Notes under the pieces: generated by a model
Database searches by the model: none
What the model was told of the DNA's origin: nothing
Seen by the model: only the letters and a program-made list of their open reading frames with translations
Shown: in pieces, positions 35,979 to 43,851 of the stretch
How positions within the stretch are numbered: position 1 is the first letter of the stretch
Layout: every line of letters begins with the position of its first letter
From: DATLGB01 sp963724135
GTDB lineage: Bacteria > Actinomycetota > Thermoleophilia > Solirubrobacterales > Solirubrobacteraceae
Direction of reading: 5' to 3'
Assembly: GCA_963724135.1 (NCBI GenBank)
Contig: CAVRTA010000004.1
Coordinates: 930,001 to 994,000, forward strand
Length of the DNA stretch: 64,000 bases
Made by a program: the position numbers and the translations under genes

Positions 35979-36112
35979 CATGCGGCCCGGACGGATCAAG
36001 CGTCGTCCAGAAGGACCACACGAGATCGTTCCCGCGCAGGACGACGCGCGACAAGCGCGCGCTTACGGTCCCGGACAGATCCTCCCCCGATCCTCCGAAA
36101 GGCTCGAAGTCA

Positions 36113-36851
36113 ATGCGCACACTCAGAATCGCGGTCATCGCCGCGTTCGCCACCACGCTGATCGTCAGCGGTATCAGCGTCGCCCAGGGAACGGGCGCCG
36201 CCTCGAAGTCCAAGACCGCCGCGAAGAACGCCAAGCGCGGCAAGCGCGGCCCGGTCGGCCCGACCGGCCCGCAGGGTCCCGCCGGCCCGATCGGTCCCGT
36301 CGGCCCGCAGGGTCCCGGCGGCCCGAAGGGCGAGACCGGATCGCAGGGCGAGAAGGGCGCCGACGGCGCCGCCGGCCCCGCCGGGCCCGAGGGCCCGGCC
36401 GGCCCGCAGGGCGAGCAGGGCGAGCGCCGGTCCCGCCGGTCCCGAAGGCCCGGCCGGCCCGTCCAAGGTGTTCTACGCCCACAACGGCGGCGTGGACCTC
36501 ACCGCCGCCGCCGAGAACGACTGGAAGAACGTCAAGACCATGAAGCTCCCGCCGGGGACGTACCTGATCTACGGCCAGGCCGTCGCCGTCAAGCGCGGCG
36601 CCCCGACGCTGATCCGCTGCCGCGTCATGTCCGGCACCCAGCCGGGGATGCAGTCCACCGCGACCGTCGGCGAGGTCAACGCTCCGTTCACCGCCGGCAT
36701 CACCGTCAGCGCCACCGCGCTGGCCGCCCAGGAGATCGACGTCTCGCTGCAGTGCATGAAGCAGTACACGGGCGAGCCGACCAAGGCGACCTACGTGGAG
36801 TCGGCCGCCATCCAGGCGATCAGGGTCGGCGAGCGCCAGCTGATGCCGTAG
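36113..36851 (+). CDS. secreted collagen-like protein 2, one frameshift
   Basis: About 246 aa. Signal peptide RTLRIAVIAAFATTLIVSG with cleavage near AQG, a basic segment, Gly-X-Y triplets from residue 46 (GPVGPTGPQGPAGPIGPVG), then a frame change near 36425 where GAGCGCCGG should probably read GAGGCCGG. The globular C-terminus (SKVFYAHNGGVDLTAAAEN, then IRCRVMSGTQPGM and SLQCMKQYTG with two Cys) continues in frame 3. Related in plan to collagen-like protein 1 but with a different C-terminal domain. Confidence 0.82.
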
Positions 36852-36875
36852 GCCGCACGGCTCCCGCCTGATCGA

Positions 36876-36898
36876 GAGGCCCGCTCCGGCGGGGCCTC
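36876..36898. terminator. hairpin after collagen-like gene 2
   Basis: GAGGCCCGC pairs with GCGGGGCCTC around TCCG with one bulged G. Located 25 bp after the stop codon and just before tRNA-Gly. There is no T run, which is usual in this GC range. Confidence 0.5.
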
Positions 36899-36916
36899 AC
36901 CTATCCTCAAGGTCTC

Positions 36917-36988
36917 GCGGGCGAGGTGTCACCGGCTGCACATCACCCTTCCAAGGTGAGAGAACGGGTTCGAGTCCCGTCGCCCGCT
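36917..36988 (+). tRNA. tRNA-Gly(TCC)
   Basis: A 72-nt cloverleaf with acceptor GCGGGCG/CGCCCGC, anticodon loop CTTCCAA between TCACC and GGTGA (anticodon TCC) and T loop TTCGAGT. The 3' part is antisense to the end of HNH copy 2. Confidence 0.93.
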
Positions 36989-37445
36989 TTCGTCAGCAGC
37001 GTCCGAACGCTTCCCCGGCGCATCGCCGTTCGACGGCAATGGCAGTTGGCACAGACGACCTCGCACTTCTCGATCTCGGCCAGGACGCTCTGCCACGCCA
37101 TGTGTGTGAGCCTCTGGCCGATGTTGAATTCCTTGTCACGGAGATGGTCGAACTCGAGGACGACCGGATCGCCCTCCCCGCAGTCCGTGCACGGGTGCTC
37201 GGCGAAGTACTCGAGGAGGAGCTTCGTGCGCTCGAGGCGGACCTCCCGCTTCCGGGTAGCGTCCTGGGCGATTCGCTTCTCGCGGTTGGCTGCGTAGTAC
37301 TCGCGGCCGTACTCCCGGCGACACGGCCGGCAGTATGAGTCCCGTCGGTTCAGATCGACGCGCTTCCAGCAGAACCCTCAGCCGGCTTGATCTCCCCGCA
37401 CCGAGAACACCGAATTTGATCTGACCAATCCCGCACGGCGAACAT
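36943..37445 (-). CDS. HNH endonuclease with zinc ribbon, copy 2, one frameshift
   Basis: Starts at ATG 37445 (FAVRDWSDQIRCSRCGEIK). After PAEG a single base appears to be missing (TTC expected before TGCTGG, near 37373), and the next frame reads CRPCRREYGREYYAANREKR, VRLERTKLLLEYFAEHPCTD and then CGEGDPVVLEFDHLRDKEFN and CEVVCANCHCRRT. The protein is clearly homologous to copy 1, with identical VVLEFDHLRDKEF. Its C-terminus runs antisense into tRNA-Gly. About 30 bp upstream of the start are also conserved with copy 1, including the palindrome. Confidence 0.72.
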
Positions 37446-37452
37446 ATGTTCG
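37439..37452. promoter_or_regulatory. SOS/LexA-box-like palindrome over the HNH 2 start codon
   Basis: Same 14-bp palindrome CGAACATATGTTCG as upstream of copy 1, here extended to 16 bp by flanking G and C. It covers the ATG of HNH copy 2. Confidence 0.65.
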
Positions 37453-37470
37453 CACCGCGACCGGACGGGA

Positions 37471-39208
37471 TCAGAAACAGATGCCCGGGTTGCCCGCGGT
37501 GACGCTCGACCCCTCCGCGGCCTCGAGGACGACGCGGTCGCCCGGCTTGATCGTGCCGCAGGCGTAGAGCTCCGGCCCGCCCGAGCTGTTGATGACGATC
37601 GGCTCGACCAGCCCCGGGCGAGCGATGGTGACCGTCCAGCCGTGCGGCTCGGCGCCGTAGCCCGACAGCCCGCCCATGCTCTTGGCCTCGTACTCGGTGC
37701 GGGGCGGGAAGTCGCCGCCGGCGTCGGCCTTCTCGAGTCTTGAAGGTCGGCGGCGGCATCTGGCCGAAGACGGGCGTGAGCGCGCCCGTCGGCTTCACCG
37801 GCGGCTGCTCGATCGGGTCGTCGCAGCTCGCCGGCACGCGCGGCGGCTGGCCACCGCTCCACCACGGGTCGACCGACTCCTTCTCGTACCAGTTGATGAT
37901 CAGCTCGGACCAGCCGAAGCCCCGGACGGGGCAGCCGTCGTAGGAGCCGCGGGCGACGATCGGCACCCGCTGCGTCAGCCGGTTGCCGGCGGCGTCGGGT
38001 GCCGGGTCGCTGCGGTCGTAGTTGGGCTCCAGCCCGAGGTCGAACGGCGGGACGTCGACCGTCGTCCCGTCGCCGGCGCGGAAGCTCCCGCCGCCGAACT
38101 TGACCCGGAACGCCCACGACTGCCGCCAGATGCCCTTCACCTGGACGGCGAACGTGGGGACGTTGCCGGTGAGCGTCCGGTAGGACAGGTGCTCGACGTG
38201 CAGCGCGTTGTCGATCGGGATCGACTCGCCGCTGGGCAATCGGATCGTGGCCAGCACCTGGTAGGTGGGCTGCTCGGGCCCGACGACCGGCTTGATCGTG
38301 CCCTTCTCGGACTCGTGGAACGCGAGCGTCGCGAACATCAGCTGGACGCCCTCGCCGAGGTCGACGAAGATCAGCTCCCACGGCATCCCGCCGGAGTAGT
38401 ACTGCGCGTAGCGCGGGTGCAGCTGGGTCGACTCGGCCAGCGCGAGCCCGAGGAACAGGTCCTCCGGATTGGCGTCGTACTCGCGCACCAGCGTCAGCGT
38501 GGACTTGCTCGGGACGACCTTCTCGCGCACCACGGTCCCGTCGGGCTGCTCGAACGCGAGCGTCCCCGTGAGCCGCTGGGCGGCCTGCATGTACTGGAAC
38601 GAGCGCGACGGGTACTTGTAGGTCTGCGGGATCCCGTACCACCACGTGCCGGTCCCGCCGAGCAGCAGCGGCGGGCTGTTCATCGTCGTGTCGAGGTCCA
38701 CGAAGAACTTCTTGCGCTCGCCCGACGGGTGCCACTTGGCGTCCTTGTTGTCGATCCGCAGGCGGTAGCGCTCCTGGTCGGCGCTGGTGCGCACGAGCGA
38801 GCCGATGTCGCGCAGCCTGTCCCGCGTGTCGAGCGTGTGGTAGTAGGGCAGGTTGTCGCGCCCCGGCTGCGCGACGCTGATCTTGTAGAGGAAGCGCGCG
38901 GCGCCGTCGCCGGGGTGGCCCCACTCGGCGGGGCCGTCGGCGGTCATCAGCGCCTGGCCCTGCATCGGTCCCTGGCGCGGGAACAGCTGGTGGCCCGCGG
39001 CCCCGATGCCGTAGAACGAGTCGTAGGCGAACCCCAGCGTGTACTCGTTGCCGGACTCCGTGACGAGATCGGCCGCGCCCCACCAGTAGTTCCAGCCGTC
39101 GAGCTTCTGGTGCTCGTCCCGGGGGAACGTGAGATCGCCGTAGCGGTCGGCGGCGCTCGCGGGCGCAGCGAGCGCGAAGAAGATCAGCGCCGCTGCGACG
39201 CGTGACAT
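37471..39208 (-). CDS. large secreted protein of unknown function, one frameshift
   Basis: About 578 aa with a signal peptide (SRVAAALIFFALAAPASAA). The body is Trp/Tyr-rich and beta-like (HQKLDGWNYWWGAADLVT, LLLGGTGTWWYGIPQTYKYP), weakly reminiscent of AttH/CrtC lipocalin-like proteins; that match is tentative. The frame changes near 37737 (MPPPTFK, then EKADAGGDFPPRTEYEAKSM) and the C-terminus contains a conserved Cys pair. RBS GGGAGG precedes ATG 39208. It is divergent from a MerR regulator, with a palindromic operator candidate between them. Confidence 0.7.
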
Positions 39209-39241
39209 CCTGCCTCCCCGATGACAAGTGAACCGGACCAC

Positions 39242-39257
39242 TACGGAAACTTCCGTA
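39242..39257. promoter_or_regulatory. candidate operator for the MerR regulator
   Basis: TACGGAA-AC-TTCCGTA, a perfect inverted repeat in the 59-bp gap between the secreted-protein gene and the divergent MerR gene. Its position suits autoregulation and control of both genes. Confidence 0.55.
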
Positions 39258-39267
39258 ACGGTACAGC

Positions 39268-39873
39268 GTGACCGAGCCGGAGCGCAACCCCGAAGCGATC
39301 ACGGTCGACGAGCTCGCCGCTCGCACCGGCATGACCGTGCGCAACCTGCGCGAGTGGCGGACGCTCGGGCTGCTGCCCGCGGCCGAGCTCCGCGGCCGCG
39401 TCGGCTACTACGACCCGGCGCTCGTCGAGCGCGTGCAGCAGATCCAGAAGCTGCACGCCGAGGGGTTCACGCTCGAGCTGATCCGCAAGATGCTCGATGC
39501 CGGTGGCGAGGACGTGATGCGCCTGGCCGGCGCCCTGCGCGCGCCCTTCCGCACCGCCGAGGCGTCCGTCCGCATCGCGCAGATCGGCGACGAGCTGCGG
39601 GCGCTCGGCCTCTCCGACGAGCAGCTGCTCGAGGCGACGGCCACCATCCGCGAGCACGCGGACGGGATCGCCGAGCTCTTCGAGCGCGTCTGGTACGAGC
39701 ACATCTGGGACCCGTTCGTCGAGGCCGGCATGCCCGAGGAGCGGCTCGCCGAGCTCGGAGGGCAGCTCTCCCATGTCCAGCCGCTCGCCCTCGACGCCGT
39801 CGTCGCGATCTTCACCGTGGCGATGGAGGCGCGCATCGAGAAAGGGATCGCCCGCGAGCTGGGGCGGGACTAG
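39268..39873 (+). CDS. MerR-family transcriptional regulator
   Basis: A 201-aa protein with an N-terminal MerR winged helix (ITVDELAARTGMTVRNLREW, then LRGRVGYYDPALVERVQQIQ) and a long helical effector domain without Cys ligands, so not a metal sensor. GTG 39268 start. The C-terminal part resembles regulators that sense lipophilic compounds, but no ligand can be named. Confidence 0.87.
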   Translation: MTEPERNPEAITVDELAARTGMTVRNLREWRTLGLLPAAELRGRVGYYDPALVERVQQIQKLHAEGFTLELIRKMLDAGGEDVMRLAGALRAPFRTAEASVRIAQIGDELRALGLSDEQLLEATATIREHADGIAELFERVWYEHIWDPFVEAGMPEERLAELGGQLSHVQPLALDAVVAIFTVAMEARIEKGIARELGRD

Positions 39874-39887
39874 AATCGCCCCCGTCA

Positions 39888-39961
39888 CGGGGAGTGGCGC
39901 AGTCTGGTAGCGCACCCGGCTGGGGGCCGGGCGGTCGCAGGTTCAAATCCTGTCTCCCCGA
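39888..39961 (+). tRNA. tRNA-Pro(GGG)
   Basis: A 74-nt cloverleaf with acceptor CGGGGAG/CTCCCCG, anticodon loop CTGGGGG between CCCGG and CCGGG (anticodon GGG), T loop TTCAAAT and discriminator A. Confidence 0.94.
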
Positions 39962-40176
39962 TAAGCAGAAAGGGCGTTCTAGAGGCAAATCATGGATTGT
40001 TCGGGCCCTGCGTCCGGGCCCTGCCCGATCGCTCACGGGAACAATTCGGGGAGCAATTCTCGTTTCCAGCCTCGGCTCGAAGGACTTTTGCCGGGCGTTT
40101 CGCGGCAGCCCGCGGCTCCGAGTGCTGGCACCTGGCGGTCCTGAGCGGTTCGGTTCGGACGAAGAGGAGTCATGCG

Positions 40177-40274
40177 TAGTGAGTGGAGCGGCTGCTGCAT
40201 TCAGGCGATCGCGACAGCCCGGCGCCCCAACCGGGTGTGTCGCTTAATGGTCGATATAGCGACCAGTTCGCGAC
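40177..40274. repeat. degenerate direct repeat, copy A, flanking transposase remnant
   Basis: About 98 bp, beginning TAGTGAGTGGAGCGGCTGCT and ending with AGCGACCAGTTCGCGAC. Aligns, with gaps and roughly 70% identity by eye, to 40526-40620 in the same orientation. Confidence 0.55.
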
Positions 40275-40464
40275 ACAGACGGCCGAGACGCTGTTGGTCT
40301 GAGGCAGAGGCCGTAGCTGCTCCCAGGTGAAAGCAGAAGTCGCCTTCCAGTGAGCTCTGAGCGCAGGTGGTCGGCCATGCTCCAGCCGACGATCCGCCTC
40401 GAAAACGCGTCCTGGACCGCGACGAGATAAAGCCAGCCCTCCCAGGAACGCAGGTAGGTGATGA
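40244..40464 (-). pseudogene. IS3-family transposase (rve integrase core) fragment
   Basis: The minus strand reads ITYLRSWEGWLYLVAVQDAF followed by SRRIVGWSMADHLRSEL, the DDE integrase-core signature of IS3/IS150-type transposases, then runs into unrelated residues and a stop at 40244. The upstream part of the gene is missing. The surrounding 39,962-40,620 holds no other gene, so this is an old insertion scar. Confidence 0.7.
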
Positions 40465-40525
40465 GCCGTCAGACGACGACTCACGTCAGGTGTCCACGAA
40501 AACCGGGGGGAGTCCAAGCCATGCT

Positions 40526-40620
40526 TAGTGGTGGAGCCGTTGCTGCTTGAGGCGGATGGCAGCACTGTCGTTGCGGTCGCCTGTGTCGCCTGAGGGTCGC
40601 TAAAGCGAGCGTTTCGCGAC
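40526..40620. repeat. degenerate direct repeat, copy B, flanking transposase remnant
   Basis: About 95 bp beginning TAGTGGTGGAGCCGTTGCTG and ending AGCGAGCGTTTCGCGAC. It aligns to 40177-40274 and may mark duplicated ends of related insertion sequences. Confidence 0.55.
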
Positions 40621-40770
40621 TCACATCGCTCGCCGGCGTGCGACTAATGGCAGGGAGCCACGACACAGGCGGACCTCGGTGCCCTTGGCAGGACGCTCGG
40701 CGCGGATTGTCTCAGCGTCATCGAGGAGCTCGTCGAGCTCGTCCGAGGTGATCTCTTCGTCGTGCGGCAT
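40621..40770 (-). CDS. possible small acidic protein
   Basis: A 49-aa frame beginning PHDEEITSDELDELLDDAET followed by a basic tail. The acidic helix is coding-like, but there is no ribosome site or known family, and it ends at the edge of the repeat. It may be a remnant. Confidence 0.3.
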   Translation of the reverse strand: MPHDEEITSDELDELLDDAETIRAERPAKGTEVRLCRGSLPLVARRRAM

Positions 40771-40883
40771 GCCTACATGGTGCCCGGGCATCGGTCTTTT
40801 TCGGTAGCACGGGAAGCGCGCGACCCGGAGGCACTTCTCGTCACAGCCAGGCGAACATCCGAGCACTCGCGCCCTCGCAGGCT

Positions 40884-41525
40884 TCAGTCCGCGCCCTGGG
40901 TCACGCAGCGGCCGAGCTTGTGCAGTCCCAGTCGCATCCGGCCCTTGACCGTCCCCAGGGGAAGACCGAGCAGCGCCGCGATCTCGAGGTGCGACAGCTC
41001 GCCGTAGAACGCGAGCGTGATGACCTCGCGCTGGGAATCCGGAAGCCGGGCGAGGAGGGTGCGCAGACGCGCCGTGGTGTCCGCCTCGGCGGCTTCGACA
41101 GCCACGTCGGTACCGGAGTCATGGCCTCCCAGGTGGTGGTCGCTGACACACCGCGTCGCGTGCCTGGCGTTGCCGCGCCCGAGGTCGATGGCGCGATGGC
41201 GCGCGACGCTCATGAGCCACGCGGCCACCGTTCCGCGGTCCCCGCTGTAGCTCGCCCGCGCGCGCCAGATCGATATGAAGGCCTCCTGCACGGCGTCCTC
41301 CGCGCGACCGCGGTCCTGACACACCGACATCGAGACCCGGAATGCCGGACTGGCGTACCGGTCGTAGAGCTCGCCGAGCGCTTCGGGATCGTTGGCCTGT
41401 ATCCGTGCCATCAGGCGCTCGTCGCTGGGCCCCGTCGCGGGAAGGGTCGCGGCGGGTCTCATGGGCGAAGGGAGGGCGTCGAGGGCATCGGTCGCGTGGC
41501 CAAAGGCCGGTTCCGAAGTCGCCAT
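40884..41525 (-). CDS. RNA polymerase ECF sigma factor (SigK-like)
   Basis: A 213-aa sigma factor with region 2 (AEDAVQEAFISIWRARASYS, then VAAWLMSVARHRAIDLGR) and region 4 (LARLPDSQREVITLAFYGEL and LGLPLGTVKGRMRLGLHKL). Spacing and sequence resemble the SigK/ECF19 type, which normally pairs with an RskA anti-sigma. No such gene is adjacent; instead a divergent sigma/anti-sigma fusion lies 205 bp away. The gap 41,526-41,730 contains no gene. Confidence 0.88.
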   Translation of the reverse strand: MATSEPAFGHATDALDALPSPMRPAATLPATGPSDERLMARIQANDPEALGELYDRYASPAFRVSMSVCQDRGRAEDAVQEAFISIWRARASYSGDRGTVAAWLMSVARHRAIDLGRGNARHATRCVSDHHLGGHDSGTDVAVEAAEADTTARLRTLLARLPDSQREVITLAFYGELSHLEIAALLGLPLGTVKGRMRLGLHKLGRCVTQGAD

Positions 41526-41730
41526 CCCGCTACCCGCTGCAAGCGCGAACCCCGAGACGATGCCCTCTTGCGGTCGGCGCTACCCGCCACGTCTGAGCCG
41601 TATGCATCCCCGGCGTCTGCGGAGCGGGCATGCGCCCACTCGCGTCGATACCGCGGCGCCAGGACCGGCCGCGAGCGACAGTTGTTGCGCGAAACGTGAT
41701 CCGCTCAGCGCCAGGCGGCGCAGGAAGGAT

Positions 41731-42531
41731 GTGGCGCCGCGCCGAGACCTGAGGCGATCTTCCGACGAGGAGCTGGTCTCGGCGATGCATCGCAACGACG
41801 AATCAGCCCTGGAGCTCCTCTATGAGCGGCACGGCGGTCGCGTGTTCGCCCTTGCCTACCGCATGCTGGGGCTGCGCGGGCCGGCCGAGGAGGTGGTGAA
41901 GAGGTCGTTCGAGGCAGCCTGGGGTGACCGTCGGGGAGGGGCGGCGTGGTCGCGAGGCGTTCGCGCATGGCTCCTGGAGATCGCGCGCGGCAAGGCGGTC
42001 GACGTTCTTCGCGGAACGGCGTCGCCGGGTTCTCCCACGCGAGAGACAGCGGGATTCATCCGGCGCGAACCCGTTGGCGACGGGCTGGCTGGCGGACGTA
42101 CCGTCTCTCGCGACGAGTCGGCGGAGCTGCTGGTGCTGCTGGCGGGGTTACCGGCAGGGCAAGCCCGTGTCGTCGATCTCGCCTATTTCGGCGGCTACGA
42201 CCGAGACGAGATCGCCGAGATCCTCGGACTGTCGGCCCACGCCGTCAAGGCCCGGATGCGCTCAGCACTCGAGCGCCTCGAAGGGGGCTCTTTCCGAGTG
42301 ACTGTCGTGAGCGACGTTCACGAGCGCTGCCGCAGCGACGTTGCCGCCCTCGTCCTCGGCGCCCTCACCCAGACCGAGACGGCGGCGCTGGAGCGCCACC
42401 TGCGCGGTTGCTACGCGTGCGCTGACTACGTCGAGCGGCTCCGCACCGTCGTCGAAGCGCTCGCGATCACCGTGGTACCCCACCCACCCCGCAGCGGTCT
42501 CAAGCAGGAGGTTCTGCGGCGGGTCCGCTGA
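41731..42531 (+). CDS. ECF sigma factor fused to a zinc-binding anti-sigma domain
   Basis: A 266-aa protein. Residues about 10-85 form a diverged region 2 (SDEELVSAMHRNDESALELL, with AEEVVKRSFEAAW in place of the usual DVVQEVFLRVW). Region 4 is well kept (LPAGQARVVDLAYFGGYDRD, EIAEILGLSAHAVKARMRSA). After a short linker the sequence reads VHERCRSDVAALVLGALTQT and ends in the anti-sigma zinc motif H223-x3-C227-x2-C230. Separate anti-sigma proteins of this class start at the same HERC block, so a stop between two genes has been lost. GTG 41731 follows AGGAAGG. Confidence 0.78.
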   Translation: MAPRRDLRRSSDEELVSAMHRNDESALELLYERHGGRVFALAYRMLGLRGPAEEVVKRSFEAAWGDRRGGAAWSRGVRAWLLEIARGKAVDVLRGTASPGSPTRETAGFIRREPVGDGLAGGRTVSRDESAELLVLLAGLPAGQARVVDLAYFGGYDRDEIAEILGLSAHAVKARMRSALERLEGGSFRVTVVSDVHERCRSDVAALVLGALTQTETAALERHLRGCYACADYVERLRTVVEALAITVVPHPPRSGLKQEVLRRVR

Positions 42532-42880
42532 GCGAGGGACCGAGCAAGAACAGCTCCATCTCCAGATCCGGCCCGACGTGGCTGTTCGAGATGAAGGCGA
42601 CGACGCTGCGACCGGAGAGCCGCTCGACGGCCTCGACGAACTTGTGCTGCATCGCGTCCTGGAACGCGCTGCGGGTGTCTTGCACGATGGTGCTGCCCTG
42701 AAGCTCGATCATCGTCTTCTCGACGTCGGTGTAGACCCCACCCATGAGGCAGACGAGCAGGTCGTCACCGAGCAGCTGCGTCCGTGCGTTGAGGGGAGTG
42801 CGGTGGAAGTAGTGCTCGTGTAAGGCGACCATCGCGTCGGTGACAGCGGCGAGCAGGGGATCACCCGTCAGGGGAGGCAC
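42500..42880 (-). CDS. MpsC/DUF2294-family protein A
   Basis: A 126-aa protein with the DUF2294 (MpsC) plan: a short helix (LLAAVTDAMVALHEHYFHRT), LLGDDLLVCLMGGVYTDVEK, FQDAMQHKFVEAVERLSGRS and VVAFISNSHVGPDLEMELF. MpsC is part of the staphylococcal MpsABC membrane-potential/bicarbonate system, but most actinobacterial copies stand alone. GTG 42880 start. A paralogue lies divergently 132 bp away. Confidence 0.78.
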   Translation of the reverse strand: MPPLTGDPLLAAVTDAMVALHEHYFHRTPLNARTQLLGDDLLVCLMGGVYTDVEKTMIELQGSTIVQDTRSAFQDAMQHKFVEAVERLSGRSVVAFISNSHVGPDLEMELFLLGPSLSGPAAEPPA

Positions 42881-43012
42881 GCGGCGCTTCTTTCTCGTCC
42901 TCCGGAGGGATGGCGCGCGCGAGGCAGAAGGGCGGGCACCCGGCGAGCGATGAGACCTGTCCACCGTAGCGCGCGACGATACGTTCGGCCGCGAATCGGG
43001 AAGAAGGTACGG

Positions 43013-43417
43013 ATGAACCCCGTCAGCGCGAATACGGCCCGTGAGCGTGGCGACGTGCTGACGGCCATCTCGGATGGTCTCGTCGGCCTCCTGAAGGAGT
43101 ACTACGGGCGCGGACCCTCGCACGCGAAGTCGTACTACCAGGACGATCTCGTCGTGTGCGTCCTGCGCGGGGGTTTCTCGCGAGTCGAGCAGACGCTCCT
43201 CGATGGCGGACGGGGCGATGCGGTGATCCGCCAGCGCATCGAGTTCCAGGAGGTGATGCGCGACCGCTTCATCGGCGTGATCGAGGAGGCGACGGGCCGG
43301 ACCGTCCTCGGGTTCATGAGCGGCAACCAACAGGACCCCGATCTCATGTGCGAGGTCTTCATCCTGGGCCCGACGGACCTGGTCGACGACGGGGAACTGG
43401 GCCTCCCCGATCGCTAG
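43013..43417 (+). CDS. MpsC/DUF2294-family protein B
   Basis: A 134-aa paralogue of the divergent gene: GDVLTAISDGLVGLLKEYYG, YYQDDLVVCVLRGGFSRVEQ, FQEVMRDRFIGVIEEATGRT and VLGFMSGNQQDPDLMCEVF. ATG 43013 chosen, where similarity to the paralogue begins. No MpsA or MpsB gene is nearby. Confidence 0.78.
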   Translation: MNPVSANTARERGDVLTAISDGLVGLLKEYYGRGPSHAKSYYQDDLVVCVLRGGFSRVEQTLLDGGRGDAVIRQRIEFQEVMRDRFIGVIEEATGRTVLGFMSGNQQDPDLMCEVFILGPTDLVDDGELGLPDR

Positions 43418-43426
43418 CGTCGCGGC

Positions 43427-43810
43427 ATGGCCCGCTTCGCCTTTCGCTTCGACGACCGCTACGCCCGCGCCGCGCGACCGTTCCTGATCACCCCGAACCG
43501 CGCGTGGGTGGAGGTGGCCGACGGCGAGCTCGACGCCCGCTACGGGCCGTGGCGGCTGACGACGCCGCTGGGCAACATCGAGTCGGCCCGGATCGACGGC
43601 CCGTACGCCTTCGCCAAGACGGCCGGCCCGGCGCGGCTGGGCGTCACCGACGCCGGGCTGACGTTCGCGAGCAACGGCGACCGCGGCGTGCTGCTCACGT
43701 TCCGCGAGAAGGTCCGCGGCCGCGGGCCGTTCGTCATGCTCCGGCACCCCGAGCTGACGGTCACCGTCGAGGACCTCGACGGGCTGGTGCGTGCGGTGAC
43801 CAGCGGTTGA
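43427..43810 (+). CDS. conserved hypothetical protein
   Basis: A 127-aa beta-rich soluble protein (RFAFRFDDRYARAARPFLIT, then PLGNIESARIDGPYAFAKTA and RGVLLTFREKVRG). This looks like a conserved actinobacterial protein of unknown function. Starts 9 bp after the MpsC-like gene, so probably co-transcribed. Confidence 0.7.
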   Translation: MARFAFRFDDRYARAARPFLITPNRAWVEVADGELDARYGPWRLTTPLGNIESARIDGPYAFAKTAGPARLGVTDAGLTFASNGDRGVLLTFREKVRGRGPFVMLRHPELTVTVEDLDGLVRAVTSG

Positions 43811-43851
43811 GCCGCGCACCAGTTTCGCCGCGCGGCTACGTTCAGAGAACC

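Noticed and set aside
3391..37737. Programmed ribosomal frameshifting as explanation of the broken genes
   Set aside because: The breaks occur in unrelated genes in both directions with no slippery heptamers or conserved context.
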